The translations under genes and the position numbers were made by a program. A stretch of 50,665 bases of DNA from Nitrosomonas marina (GTDB lineage Bacteria; Pseudomonadota; Gammaproteobacteria; Burkholderiales; Nitrosomonadaceae): positions 1 through 50,665 of the forward strand of contig NZ_FOCP01000023.1 of NCBI RefSeq assembly GCF_900110145.1, read 5' to 3'. Every line of letters starts with the position of its first letter. The first letter of the stretch is position 1. The notes under the pieces are model-generated. The model searched no databases. It saw only the letters and a list, made by a program, of their open reading frames with translations, and was not told the DNA's origin. Of the stretch, positions 17,672 through 27,498 are shown in pieces.

Positions 17672-19182
17672 AAAAAAATTACCTGATTTTAGCCCTGGCA
17701 TTATGTGTCAATCTGATCATTACGGCCGATTTGGCCAGTGCTCAGGAGATAAAGCCCAACGAGACAACAGTAGAGGCAACTGACCGGGGTGACAGTGCAG
17801 CAGCGGAACCCGGTACCAGGCAAAATCAACCAGCGCCAGAACGGAAAAAAATCAGTCTCGAAACGGCATACAAGCGTGAGCACGCATTTCTGGAAGCACA
17901 AAAAAGGGAACTGACCGAACGGCTAAGGAATTATCAGGCCAGCGCTTCAAAGGAAGCACAGGCGCTGAGCCAGAAAATCATTGGACTGGAGCAGAAGTCA
18001 ATTGAGCGTTCTGCCAGAATCGATCAGTTGAATGCGTTACTGGCAGATGCAGAGCGGAAAGACGCTGCCATTTTCGAGCGCAACGATGCATTGGAGGCAA
18101 CATACGCACAGGCCGACTCAACGCTTAAAAATCACGAGATACAGTTACCGGCATCGCTGATGGATTCCAAGGGAAATGACCCGACCAAAGTGGGTTTCAT
18201 TTTTGATCAGGCGCTTTCATTGATTCGTGATCTCGGATTGGTCAAAACAGAGTCCGGTAAATTTTTTCTGGAAACCGGCAAACAGATACAAGGCGATATC
18301 ATTCGCTTGGGCAATATTGCCGCATATGGCATCAGCGAGGAAGGCAGCGGCAGTCTGGTACCGGCCGGTGGTGGCGATCTTAAAATGTGGAAAGAGCCCA
18401 GCGCTGAAGATTCAGCACTTGCGTTAAACAACAATCAGCAACCCGAAATTTTAAGAATCTTTCTGTTTGAATCGCGAACAGCATCCATTGATGAAGCAGC
18501 TGAAAAAACACTGCTCAGTATTATCAAATCAGGTGGTGTCATCGGCTGGATCATAGTCGCGCTCGGCTTATTGGCTGTGTTGCTGGCAATATTCCGGGTT
18601 TATCTGCTGCGAACCAACAGCGCCAACACGCAGCAAATTTCCGAAGAAGTCATACAGCAGGTGTCAAGCGGAGATTTTGATGCCGCAAAACAGCGTTGTG
18701 AGAATGGGTCGACAGCGATGACTCGTGTTCTGGCCAATACGCTGACTCATTTGAAAGATGACAGGGATCACATGGAAAGCGTTGTGCACGAAGCCATTCT
18801 GCGGGAGTCCGGTACGCTGGAGCGCTTCGGTTCGGCAATTATTGTCATTGCCTCCGTTTCACCGTTGCTTGGACTGCTGGGTACGGTGACGGGGATGATA
18901 GCGACTTTCGATGTCATAACGGAATTCGGAACCGGCGATCCAAAACTGCTCTCGGGCGGCATTTCAATTGCCCTGGTGACGACTGAACTGGGTCTGTCCG
19001 TCGCCATACCAACCTTGCTGATCGGTTCCCTGCTGGCAGCCTGGGCAAGAAATATCAAACGTGATATGGAACATGCTGCACTCAGAGTCACAAACGCTTT
19101 CCTTAGCAATGTGCAAATGAAACGTGTTGTCGCTGGATCCGGCGATAGTTCCATCAGGGTATCGAGTAATCCGGCGGGCTAG
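17668..19182 (+). CDS. TtpC-like large ExbB/TolQ-family protein
   Basis: A 504-residue inner-membrane protein. Signal peptide (about 1-25), a low-complexity Gln/Glu/Ala stretch, a periplasmic coiled coil (about 60-160), a folded middle, then a transmembrane segment near 291-313 and a MotA/TolQ/ExbB proton-channel domain (about 370-480) with LLGLLGTVTGMIATFD and the GLSVAIPTLL motif. The long periplasmic extension distinguishes it from ordinary ExbB and matches TtpC, the extra component required by Vibrio TonB2 systems. It lies directly before a second, short ExbB gene, so the operon has two channel-family proteins. Confidence 0.88.
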   Translation: MKKNYLILALALCVNLIITADLASAQEIKPNETTVEATDRGDSAAAEPGTRQNQPAPERKKISLETAYKREHAFLEAQKRELTERLRNYQASASKEAQALSQKIIGLEQKSIERSARIDQLNALLADAERKDAAIFERNDALEATYAQADSTLKNHEIQLPASLMDSKGNDPTKVGFIFDQALSLIRDLGLVKTESGKFFLETGKQIQGDIIRLGNIAAYGISEEGSGSLVPAGGGDLKMWKEPSAEDSALALNNNQQPEILRIFLFESRTASIDEAAEKTLLSIIKSGGVIGWIIVALGLLAVLLAIFRVYLLRTNSANTQQISEEVIQQVSSGDFDAAKQRCENGSTAMTRVLANTLTHLKDDRDHMESVVHEAILRESGTLERFGSAIIVIASVSPLLGLLGTVTGMIATFDVITEFGTGDPKLLSGGISIALVTTELGLSVAIPTLLIGSLLAAWARNIKRDMEHAALRVTNAFLSNVQMKRVVAGSGDSSIRVSSNPAG

Positions 19183-19189
19183 GAAAAGA

Positions 19190-19810
19190 ATGTCCATGAA
19201 TATGCATGAGTACATCCTGATGTCCAAGGACTTATTCAATGCCGGCGGTTATGTCATGTTGCCGTTGATTTTTTGCGCGCTGCTGTTGTGGTATGGACTG
19301 GGCTATCGCTGCTGGGCATTGAGAACACCGGGAAAAAAAACGATTCATGACATGCTGGTTCTATACAGCAAGCAACCGGATCAATTGGCAAAAAGTATTG
19401 TGGAGCAGGCAGCGCAAAGGGCTGTTTTGTTGAATGCACCTGACCGGAAGCATCTGCGTCGAATTCTTGACGAAGCTTTTTATGACTATTTCAAAGAAGC
19501 CCGAAAATTTTCGGTACTGGTCAAAACAACCGTTGTTATCGCGCCTTTGCTGGGATTGCTGGGAACTGTAATGGGCATGATCGAAACATTCGATTCACTG
19601 GGTTCCATGTCCTTGTTTACCCAGTCGGGCGGTATCGCAGGTGGAATATCCCAGGCATTGATTACCACGCAAATGGGTTTGTCCGTAGCTATTCCAGGAT
19701 TGCTTTTGCATGGATTTCTCCACAAGAAGCAACAGAAGATTGAGCGGGAGTTAACGCAACTCAAGGAATTGATGTGTACACAGGCTGCAACAGGCCAGAC
19801 AACAGGATAA
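19190..19810 (+). CDS. exbB: ExbB proton-channel protein
   Basis: A 206-residue ExbB. An N-terminal membrane segment (GGYVMLPLIFCALLLWYGLGY) is followed by a cytoplasmic helical stretch and two more membrane helices containing APLLGLLGTVMGMIETFD and TTQMGLSVAIPGLLLHGF, the channel-forming core shared with TolQ and MotA. With ExbD it converts proton-motive force into movement of TonB. The start at 19190 has an AGGA ribosome site; the longer open frame reaches back into the upstream gene. It is six bases from exbD. Confidence 0.9.
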   Translation: MSMNMHEYILMSKDLFNAGGYVMLPLIFCALLLWYGLGYRCWALRTPGKKTIHDMLVLYSKQPDQLAKSIVEQAAQRAVLLNAPDRKHLRRILDEAFYDYFKEARKFSVLVKTTVVIAPLLGLLGTVMGMIETFDSLGSMSLFTQSGGIAGGISQALITTQMGLSVAIPGLLLHGFLHKKQQKIERELTQLKELMCTQAATGQTTG

Positions 19811-19816
19811 TTCAAA

Positions 19817-20221
19817 ATGAACATCGACAATTCAGATGAGACGGAAGCATCAATCGATATCGCGCCACTGATTGATATCGTATTTATATTACTGATTTTT
19901 TTTATGGTCACCACTACGTTTGTTAAAGACATGCAACTGGAACTGGAGCGACCCAAGGCGAGCAGTTCTGTCGCTGTATCGAGTAAAGCCATTCGTTTGT
20001 TTGTGGATCAGCATGGCGATACCTATCTTGATGGCGAGCCAATCCGGGTCTGGTTAATACAAAGCAAATTGCGCGATCTGCTGAGTACATCCACCAATAA
20101 AGTAGTTCTGGTAGTCACTGACGAAGGCGTTCCAGCAGGAAAACTGGTTGAAGTCGTCGATCAGGCACGTTTGTCCGGTGCGGAAAGTGTCGGCGTGGCG
20201 ACCAAAAAAGAAGCGGGATAA
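19817..20221 (+). CDS. exbD: ExbD energy-transduction protein
   Basis: A 134-residue protein with a short cytoplasmic start, one membrane helix carrying the essential aspartate (Asp20 in APLIDIVFILLIFFMV, equivalent to Asp25 of E. coli ExbD) and a periplasmic domain. It forms the stator of the proton channel with ExbB. The gene sits between exbB and tonB with short spacers, which fits cotranscription of the complex. Confidence 0.93.
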   Translation: MNIDNSDETEASIDIAPLIDIVFILLIFFMVTTTFVKDMQLELERPKASSSVAVSSKAIRLFVDQHGDTYLDGEPIRVWLIQSKLRDLLSTSTNKVVLVVTDEGVPAGKLVEVVDQARLSGAESVGVATKKEAG

Positions 20222-20237
20222 ATCATGGGGGTAAACG

Positions 20238-20891
20238 ATGATGTCAACATCACAAAAAACAATTTTCAGTAATAAACACAGAATTGCAGCACTTACAATG
20301 CTGTTTGGACCGATCTTGATTTTCAATATGATACTGGCCATGAACCACTTTCTGGGACAGATCGAACAAACACCACCGCAGGAAGTTACCGAGATCGCAA
20401 TGGTCAAACAGATCAAGGAGGAGCCCAAACAGGAAGTGAAAAAAACACCGCCGCCGCGGCGGACGACACCTAACGAGGCGCCAGCACCATTTACCGGGCT
20501 TGACACGGCATTGTCCGGCATCGATTTGGGAATGCTCGGTTTCAATGCCGGTCAGTTAGGTGAGCTGGATGAATCTTTGATAGGCGATACGAGCAATGCC
20601 GTGATGACTGCCGAACTGGTCGATGAGCCGCCTCGCGCTGTTTCGACAGGTTCGTTCAGGTATCCGCCTTCGGCAAAGAAAAACGGTATCAAGGGCTATG
20701 TTGTGCTATCGATACTGGTTACAGAAGATGGGTCTGTAAACCAGGTCCAGGTACTGGAATCTCAGCCAAACGGTGTTTTTGATGCCGCGGCACTGCAGGG
20801 TATCCGTGCCTGGCAATTCGAACCGGCAAAATACAAGGGTGAAGTGGTCAGGGTATGGGCAAAGCAGCGAATTCGATTTGATTTGTCGTGA
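20238..20891 (+). CDS. tonB: TonB-family energy transducer
   Basis: A 217-residue TonB. A single membrane helix (about 16-36, LTMLFGPILIFNMILAM) is followed by a short Pro/Lys/Glu segment (EEPKQEVKKTPPPRR) and a C-terminal TonB domain (about 130-217) with FRYPPSAKKNGIKGYV, DGSVNQVQVLES and AAALQGIRAWQFEPA. The proline-rich spacer is much shorter than in E. coli TonB, as in TonB2-type proteins. It should span the periplasm to energise the receptor encoded at the end of the operon. Confidence 0.92.
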   Translation: MMSTSQKTIFSNKHRIAALTMLFGPILIFNMILAMNHFLGQIEQTPPQEVTEIAMVKQIKEEPKQEVKKTPPPRRTTPNEAPAPFTGLDTALSGIDLGMLGFNAGQLGELDESLIGDTSNAVMTAELVDEPPRAVSTGSFRYPPSAKKNGIKGYVVLSILVTEDGSVNQVQVLESQPNGVFDAAALQGIRAWQFEPAKYKGEVVRVWAKQRIRFDLS

Positions 20892-20905
20892 TCAGGTTTC
20901 ATTGA

Positions 20906-22078
20906 ATGCGCACACATATCACTGCATTTATCAGGCGAATCGGGATTTTCAGTGTCGCTCTGTTACTGGGTTTTACCGCTACCTACGCCTGCTCCGAAGA
21001 TAAATCGCAACCGGTTGATTTTCTTGAACTGGCTGCGGTCATGCTCAGGGACGGACACAGCGATCGCGCACTATTGGCCCTGCAAAGCGTCGATCTTGAG
21101 GATGAAGATGCCGATCTGGCGCGCTTTTATACGTTGCAGGGACTCGCATATATCAATCTGAACGATTTTGTCGCAGCAAAAGACAGTCTGCTGGATGCGA
21201 TCGCGAACGGCCAGACGGACGCGGTGATCTATACCTATCTCGCGCAGACGCATTATGCGCTCAAGGAGTATAAAAACGCTGTTCAGGCGATCGATCAATC
21301 AGGCGAACATGCGCAGAAAGCCAATTTAATCACTCTGAAAGCGCAGTCTTACTGGCATATGGAAGAACCAGAGGCGGCGATTCTCGCTCTGAACAAGGGT
21401 CAGCAGTTATATCCACAGGACTACAGTTTTCTCAGACGCAAGGTGTTTTATTTTGTCGAGCTTGAGCTGTTTCATGAAGCGGTGAAGCTTGGCAGGGAAT
21501 ATCTTGACCAGTCACAAGCTGCCGCTGAGGATTATATCGCTATCGGTAATGCACTGCGCCTCAGTAAGCAATACCAGGAGGCGCTGGATATTCTGGAAAT
21601 TGCCCGCTTGCAGTTTCCTGATCATGAAACCGTAGCAAAGCTGCTTGCTCATACCTATCTGGATCTGGGACAGCTGAACGCAGCGGCTTTTATTCTGGAG
21701 CAGGCAGCACTGCTGAATCCGGAATTTTTGTCGGAAGCCGCAGAGGTTTATCGGCGTGCAAACCGTTTTCATAAAGCACTGACACTGAACGAGGGTATAC
21801 AGGACCAGCAGGTCAAACTCAAACAGCGTTTGTCAATTCTGCTGGCACTCAAGCAATTTGAACGTGCTGCCAATATGGAATCCGGTCTGTACCGTGTTGG
21901 TCTTTTGACAGACCAGCATGTTCGATACGCATTGGCGTATGCCTGTTTTTCCAGTGGCCGGTTTGAGCAGGCCAGTCAACACCTGGATCATTTATCCGAG
22001 AGCGAACTGTTCAGGAAGGGCGTCGAGTTACGCAGGTTGATGCAGGTGTGCAAAGAAGAACCCTGGAAATGCATGTAG
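20906..22078 (+). CDS. Exported TPR-repeat protein of the TonB operon
   Basis: A 390-residue protein with a signal peptide (about 1-30) and consecutive helical repeats that fit tetratricopeptide spacing, for example ALLALQSVDLEDEDADLARF, YKNAVQAIDQSGEHAQKANL and YQEALDILEIARLQFPDHET. A cysteine at 29 lies near the cleavage site but the flanking residues are a poor lipobox. TPR proteins commonly follow tonB in TtpC-type operons and may help assemble the periplasmic complex. It begins 14 bases after tonB and ends 42 bases before the receptor start. Confidence 0.82.
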   Translation: MRTHITAFIRRIGIFSVALLLGFTATYACSEDKSQPVDFLELAAVMLRDGHSDRALLALQSVDLEDEDADLARFYTLQGLAYINLNDFVAAKDSLLDAIANGQTDAVIYTYLAQTHYALKEYKNAVQAIDQSGEHAQKANLITLKAQSYWHMEEPEAAILALNKGQQLYPQDYSFLRRKVFYFVELELFHEAVKLGREYLDQSQAAAEDYIAIGNALRLSKQYQEALDILEIARLQFPDHETVAKLLAHTYLDLGQLNAAAFILEQAALLNPEFLSEAAEVYRRANRFHKALTLNEGIQDQQVKLKQRLSILLALKQFERAANMESGLYRVGLLTDQHVRYALAYACFSSGRFEQASQHLDHLSESELFRKGVELRRLMQVCKEEPWKCM

Positions 22079-22120
22079 CGCTATGAAAACACAATATCCG
22101 GCTTGCCGGATACCGGAAAA

Positions 22121-25100
22121 ATGGCTGAAAACAATATAATAAAAAGTCTGTTTCAACTGTTTGCGCTGCTTGCGGCTTGTTTATTCCCTGTTTCCGCCTG
22201 GAGTGAAGTGGAAAATCCTGAACTGGCCGAGTTTTCAATTCATCTGTTTCAGGAAGGAATGCCTGTTGCGGGGGCGGAGTTGATCATTCTCAGCCTGGAT
22301 TATGAAGTGGCCGAGGGTCAATCGATCAACGAAATGCCTGTGTACAGCTGGGGAGGGGATGATCAGGCGGCGCTTAAAACTAATACCAGCGGCAGTATTG
22401 CAGCAAAACTGCCGCCCGGCAAATATCATATGACGCTGACATCGGGCGATCAGTCGTATGCCTTTGATCTGCCGTTGCATCCCGGCGAGAATGCACAGAT
22501 TCTGCTTACTTTTTTTCCCGACGGGCGCGAGCCTTTACTGAATATTGAAAGTTCTGCGACTGGAACGATGGCAGGTGCCGATACGATAGTCGAAAAACAG
22601 CAGGCAGAAGGCGACGGCATGATCAGCGTACAAGTCCTTTCCGCAGAAACCAGCCGGCCGGTCAAGGATGTACAGGTGTTTATCAGTGGTTTGCGGCAAC
22701 AGTTTCGAACCGATGAAAAGGGAAATATGGAAGCTACAATACCGGCCGGGAATTACAGCGTTTCTTTACTGCATCCGGCGTATAGCAGCCAGACACAGGA
22801 CGAAGTTGAGATTTCCCTGGATCAGACGACCGATCTGTCTTTTACACTCACACCTGCTGGTGTGGAACTTGCAGAGTACGTCGTGCTGGAGCCGCATCTT
22901 GCAGGTACCCTGGCATCGGTAATTGAGGAACAAAAAGCTTCTTCAGAAGTGACGACAGTGCTCGGCGCCGAGCAGTTCAGCCGTAGCGGCGACTCCGATG
23001 TGGCCAGCGCACTGCGGCGAGCTTCCGGTTTGACGCTGGTGGGTGGCCAGTTTATTTTCATTCGCGGCCTGGGCGAACGGTTTTCTTCGACGCTGATAAA
23101 CGGCGCGGCAATCCCGAGCCCGGATGCTACCCGCCGTGTCGTTCCGCTGGATCTGTTTCCCACTAATTTTCTGGACAGCGTACTGGTGCAAAAAACCTAT
23201 TCGTCAGACAGGCCTGGCGAGTTTGCTGGGGGTACGCTGGAAATGCGTACACGTGGCATACCGGACGAGTTCTTCTTCAATTTCAGCACGAGTACCGGGA
23301 TTAACGACAATGCGTCTTTTTCTGATAATCTGTCCTATAAAGGCGGAGGAACTGATTTTTTGAGTTTTGATGATGGCGCGCGCAGCCTGCCGAATTCAAT
23401 TGCGAATGCTATCAGCGGTGGCGGTACGCTGCAGCCGAAGACTCTTTTTAACCCGGATGGGTTTACACCTGAAGAGTTTGAAACGTTTGGCGAAGATCTG
23501 TCCGATGTGTGGGACGTATCGACCAAAACGCCCGGACCGGACAGAGGTTTTGATGTCGCGATGGGCAACGTATTTGATATCGGGAACTTCAGAACAGGGT
23601 TTATTGCTGCTGGCGGGTGGAGTCAGCAGTTCAGGAATCAGAACGAGATCAATCGTGAATTTACCCCTACGACCGGCAGCGATACCCTGCGGCTGATCCA
23701 GGATTTCGATACCAAACGGTCACTGCGAACAATGGAACTCAACGGATATCTGGGGGCGGATATCGAATATAAAGATAAACACCGCATTTTTTCACGCACC
23801 ATGTTTTTGCGCCAGGCGATCGACGAAGCGCGTATCAGCCAGGGATTCACCGACGCAGAAGTGACCGATGTGCGCCGTACCAAACTGAGATTTTTTTCCA
23901 ATCAGTTATTCATGCAGCAGGTTGGTGGTGATCATCAGTTTGACTGGGCCAAGGATCTGTCGATCCACTGGCTGTATACCAATGCAACTGCCAAACGAGA
24001 TGAACCCAGAACACGTGATTATCGATATGATGAAATGCCGGATGGCAGCTTTGCATTTTCTCGGCGTGCTGACAGCAATCAGATCTTATATGCCGACCTT
24101 GTCGATAAAGACGAAAGCTGGCGCATGGATGCCAAACTGCCACTGGAAATAACGCCGGATTACAAGCTGAATCTGCAGGGCGGATTTATTGATCAGAGTA
24201 AAACACGTGACTCCGGAATAAACCGGTTTGCTTTTTTTCCAGTAGGATCGATCGGGACAAATCCCGCAATTCTGGGGTTGTCATCGCTGGAGTCGATTTT
24301 ACAGCCTTCCAATATCGGTGCAAACGGGTTTCAGTTGCGCGATACCACACGCCCGACGGACAGTTATAACGCATCCCAGAAACTGTTTTCCTATTACGGA
24401 AAAATGGATCTTGAACTCTATGAACGCTTTAATATCACCGGCGGTGCACGCTGGGAGAAAAATGACCAGTTTGTGGAAACATTTCAGTCTGTCGCCAATT
24501 CAAACCAGTCGGTAACGAGCGAAATCAACCGCACGGATATGCTGCCATCCGCAACAGCCACCTGGTTCATATCGGAAAAGCAACAGTTACGCGCCGGTTT
24601 CAGTCAAACAATTTCACGGCCGGATTTCCGGGAACTGTCGCCAGCACCGTTTACTGATCTTAATACCAACCAGGAAACGACCGGTAACCCGAATTTGCAG
24701 CAGACGGATATCACCAATTTCGATGTTCGGTGGGAGTATTTTCTGTCCACAAGCGAATTGATTATGGCAAGCTTTTTCTGGAAAGACCTGACACAACCGA
24801 TTGAACTCGTTACACTACCGGGAACGGCCGGCCTCCAGACATATCAGAATGCCGATAAAGCAAGGGTTTTCGGATTTGAGGTGGAATTACTGAAAGGACT
24901 GGGTTTTTTGCATCCGTTACTGGAGAATTTCTTTGCCGGTGGCAACTATACCTGGTCGGATTCCAACGTGAAATTGAATGAAGAAAATCTGGGTGCACAG
25001 ACCACGAATAACCGCGCGCTGCAGGGGCATTCTTCACAAATTTTCAATTTCCAGATCGGTTACGAAAACCCCGCATGGAAAACGCAGGCCACACTGCTCT

Positions 25101-25339
25101 ATAATATAGCCAGCAAACGCATTGTGTCAGCAGGCCTGTTGGGCGCACCCGACAAATATGAACAGCCTTTTCACCAGCTCGATTTCGTCTATAACCAGAC
25201 CGTGAACAAATGGTTGTCCGTACGACTGAGTATGCAGAATCTACTGGATGACGATGTGCTGATTTTGCAAGGCGGTGAATTGACGCGGCAATTCCGCAGG
25301 GGGCGTCAGTTTAATCTGGGGGTTCGTATCAATTTCTGA
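22121..25339 (+). CDS. TonB-dependent outer-membrane receptor with N-terminal regulatory-like beta domains
   Basis: An outer-membrane receptor of about 1072 residues. After the signal peptide come two carboxypeptidase-regulatory/Ig-like segments (about 35-130 and 170-250; the second has RPVKDVQVFISGLR and DLSFTLTPAGVEL). Then follow a plug domain (SALRRASGLTLVGGQFIFIRG, ATRRVVPLDLFP) and a long beta-barrel ending in a terminal phenylalanine (FNLGVRINF), as BamA substrates do. The ligand is unknown; the Pho boxes upstream suggest a phosphorus compound. The open frame begins at TTG 22103, but ATG 22121 gives a normal signal peptide. Last gene of the operon, ending 20 bases from the convergent hpnA. 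Confidence 0.9.
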   Translation: MAENNIIKSLFQLFALLAACLFPVSAWSEVENPELAEFSIHLFQEGMPVAGAELIILSLDYEVAEGQSINEMPVYSWGGDDQAALKTNTSGSIAAKLPPGKYHMTLTSGDQSYAFDLPLHPGENAQILLTFFPDGREPLLNIESSATGTMAGADTIVEKQQAEGDGMISVQVLSAETSRPVKDVQVFISGLRQQFRTDEKGNMEATIPAGNYSVSLLHPAYSSQTQDEVEISLDQTTDLSFTLTPAGVELAEYVVLEPHLAGTLASVIEEQKASSEVTTVLGAEQFSRSGDSDVASALRRASGLTLVGGQFIFIRGLGERFSSTLINGAAIPSPDATRRVVPLDLFPTNFLDSVLVQKTYSSDRPGEFAGGTLEMRTRGIPDEFFFNFSTSTGINDNASFSDNLSYKGGGTDFLSFDDGARSLPNSIANAISGGGTLQPKTLFNPDGFTPEEFETFGEDLSDVWDVSTKTPGPDRGFDVAMGNVFDIGNFRTGFIAAGGWSQQFRNQNEINREFTPTTGSDTLRLIQDFDTKRSLRTMELNGYLGADIEYKDKHRIFSRTMFLRQAIDEARISQGFTDAEVTDVRRTKLRFFSNQLFMQQVGGDHQFDWAKDLSIHWLYTNATAKRDEPRTRDYRYDEMPDGSFAFSRRADSNQILYADLVDKDESWRMDAKLPLEITPDYKLNLQGGFIDQSKTRDSGINRFAFFPVGSIGTNPAILGLSSLESILQPSNIGANGFQLRDTTRPTDSYNASQKLFSYYGKMDLELYERFNITGGARWEKNDQFVETFQSVANSNQSVTSEINRTDMLPSATATWFISEKQQLRAGFSQTISRPDFRELSPAPFTDLNTNQETTGNPNLQQTDITNFDVRWEYFLSTSELIMASFFWKDLTQPIELVTLPGTAGLQTYQNADKARVFGFEVELLKGLGFLHPLLENFFAGGNYTWSDSNVKLNEENLGAQTTNNRALQGHSSQIFNFQIGYENPAWKTQATLLYNIASKRIVSAGLLGAPDKYEQPFHQLDFVYNQTVNKWLSVRLSMQNLLDDDVLILQGGELTRQFRRGRQFNLGVRINF

Positions 25340-25359
25340 TAGAAGTGGGTGAAAAATCA

Positions 25360-26346
25360 TCAGTCATAGCCGTTTCCCTGGTACCACTTGACGGCATCTT
25401 CAAGCGCGATCCTGGCCGGGCGGAACCGATAGCCCAGTTCACGAACTGCCTTATCGCTGGTGAAGAACATCAGTTTTCTGGCCATGCGAAGGCTGTCCAG
25501 CGTTGCGCGTGGCTCCTTGTGTGTGATTAATGCAATTTTTTCCATGATCCAGGCGACGGGAAACATGAGATTGATAGGCAGGGCGGCTCGTTTCCTGCGC
25601 TTTCCCAGAATATCGTCAAGGGTTTCCAGAATTTCCAGCAGCGTCATATTATCACCGCCCAGAATATAGCGTTCTCCCGTTTTGCCATGTTCGCAGGCGA
25701 GCCAATGACCGTAGGCGATATCATCGACATGCGCGATATTCAGACCGGTATTGACATAGGCCGGCATTCTATTGTGCATTACATCAAGGACAATACGTCC
25801 AGTAGGCGTCGGGCGTATGTCCCGAGGGCCGATCGGTGCTGAGGGGTTGACGATAACGAGCGGCAGTTGATGCTGGTCTGTCAGTTCTTTAACTGCCTGT
25901 TCGGCGATATATTTTGATCGTTTGTAATGCCCGGTGATGCAGTCCAGGCTCGATGCTGTTGCTTCATCGGCGGGCGTGCCGTCAGAAGTCAATCCAAGTG
26001 CAGCAACGCTGCTGGTATAAATAATTCGTTTCAAGCCTGCATTGGCGGCCGCGATGATCAATGCCTTGGTACCCTGGACATTGATCGCATACATCGTTTG
26101 CGGATCGGGCACCCATAACCTGTAATCAGCAGCAACGTGAAAGAGATAATCACAACCTTTAACTGCTGCTTCAAGTGACTGATGGTCGCGCAAATCGCCT
26201 TCAGCGACTTCGACGGGCAAATTTTCAATATTGCGCCGGTCGCTGTTGGATCTGACCAGCAGGCGCACATCGTGGCCAGCTTTAAGTAAGCAGTGCATGA
26301 CTGCGGAACCAAGAAAACCTGTGGCACCTGTAACCAATGATTTCAT
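25360..26346 (-). CDS. hpnA: Hopanoid-associated sugar epimerase HpnA
   Basis: A 328-residue extended short-chain dehydrogenase. The NAD(P)-binding GATGFLG (7-13) and the catalytic Tyr and Lys in YKRSK are present, with the SSVAALG strand before them. HpnA-type proteins are usually found with squalene and hopene genes and are thought to modify the sugar-derived side chain of hopanoids; the exact reaction is unsettled. Placement directly after a squalene synthase gene supports the hopanoid link over a generic epimerase. Confidence 0.85.
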   Translation of the reverse strand: MKSLVTGATGFLGSAVMHCLLKAGHDVRLLVRSNSDRRNIENLPVEVAEGDLRDHQSLEAAVKGCDYLFHVAADYRLWVPDPQTMYAINVQGTKALIIAAANAGLKRIIYTSSVAALGLTSDGTPADEATASSLDCITGHYKRSKYIAEQAVKELTDQHQLPLVIVNPSAPIGPRDIRPTPTGRIVLDVMHNRMPAYVNTGLNIAHVDDIAYGHWLACEHGKTGERYILGGDNMTLLEILETLDDILGKRRKRAALPINLMFPVAWIMEKIALITHKEPRATLDSLRMARKLMFFTSDKAVRELGYRFRPARIALEDAVKWYQGNGYD

Positions 26347-26388
26347 ATCAATGCTGTTTTGCTATGGATTGTAGTAAGACCTGGAAAG

Positions 26389-27447
26389 CTATCGCCTGTA
26401 GAATAACTCATCTGAAATTGCCGTATCCGGAAGTTGTTGTGAAACAAGTTTGAAAAGCTGATTCAGTACCCAGTCGTTCCCTGCAAAAATACTCGTAGTC
26501 AGGACGGTTGCCTTTACGGTACGGCGGGTAATCTTCACTTGTTGACCGTCGTGAAAATCGCGATGTCCGTTAATTTTTCTCAGTGTCAGAATCGCCATAC
26601 CCAGTGCCCAAAGGCAAAACCTGCGTATGCCTTTTTCCTGTGGTGGAATCAGGCAGGTATAGATGAGGGCATTGCATAAATGCTTTTTGGCTACGCCGAT
26701 TAATTCCGCCAACCCCTCCTGGAAACCGGGCTTCGAATGGCCAGATTGTAGTTCTCGTAGAACAATGCCTTTTTTCAGAAAAATATCCTGCGGCAACCAA
26801 CAGGCCCCTCGTTTTCTGTCGTCCCAGATATCTTTAAGAATATTAGTCATCTGCAGGCCCTGGCCAAACGAGACTGACAACTTCATCAGCTCGGATTTGT
26901 TGCGATTGATATCGGGTGAATAATCGCAAAACAGCTCTGTCAGCATTTCGCCAACCACGCCCGCAACGTAATAGCAATACAGGTTCATGGCAGGCAAATC
27001 CTTCAGGCCGTCTAGTGTTTCAGTTTCCTGATAATCGGCCATGCCGCGGCTCATGATCCGCACACACCGTTCGAGGGCCTTGCGTTGTACCGGATTGAAA
27101 CTGTGCGTGACCCGGATGACAGCCGGTGTATGTTTGATCAGATCATGCTCGGCCGGGATGGTGTGGTCTGACAGCAGGGGATACAGTTCATCGACAAACT
27201 GCTCTGCAGCGACATGACCGCAAACGACTTCAGAAAACATGTCAGACAGGTATCGTGTCTGCTTTGTTGTCAACGCGTTGTCATCTTCGATGGTGTCCGT
27301 AATCCGGCAGAGCAGATAGGCATTGCCGATCACATGTCGCAGCATTTCGGGAAGCTGGGGAATCGTCAATGCAAAGGTGCGTGAAACGCCTTTTAATATA
27401 TCATCCTGGTATTGCGCGTCGTCTAAAGTCGGCGGTTGACTGATCAT
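26389..27447 (-). CDS. sqs: Squalene synthase (farnesyl-diphosphate farnesyltransferase)
   Basis: A 352-residue trans-isoprenyl diphosphate synthase-type enzyme. Both aspartate-rich motifs are seen: DTIEDD (51-56) and NILKDIWDDRKRG (202-214), along with YYVAGVVGEMLTELF (159-173), which resembles squalene rather than phytoene synthase. It should join two farnesyl diphosphates to squalene, the precursor of hopanoids. A single eukaryote-like enzyme would replace the three-gene HpnCDE route seen in many other bacteria. Next to hpnA on the same strand, 42 bases apart. Confidence 0.82.
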   Translation of the reverse strand: MISQPPTLDDAQYQDDILKGVSRTFALTIPQLPEMLRHVIGNAYLLCRITDTIEDDNALTTKQTRYLSDMFSEVVCGHVAAEQFVDELYPLLSDHTIPAEHDLIKHTPAVIRVTHSFNPVQRKALERCVRIMSRGMADYQETETLDGLKDLPAMNLYCYYVAGVVGEMLTELFCDYSPDINRNKSELMKLSVSFGQGLQMTNILKDIWDDRKRGACWLPQDIFLKKGIVLRELQSGHSKPGFQEGLAELIGVAKKHLCNALIYTCLIPPQEKGIRRFCLWALGMAILTLRKINGHRDFHDGQQVKITRRTVKATVLTTSIFAGNDWVLNQLFKLVSQQLPDTAISDELFYRR

Positions 27448-27498
27448 AGTGGATTAGTTTAGCGGAAAAACCACATATTACTATATAGCAGCCGTTTT

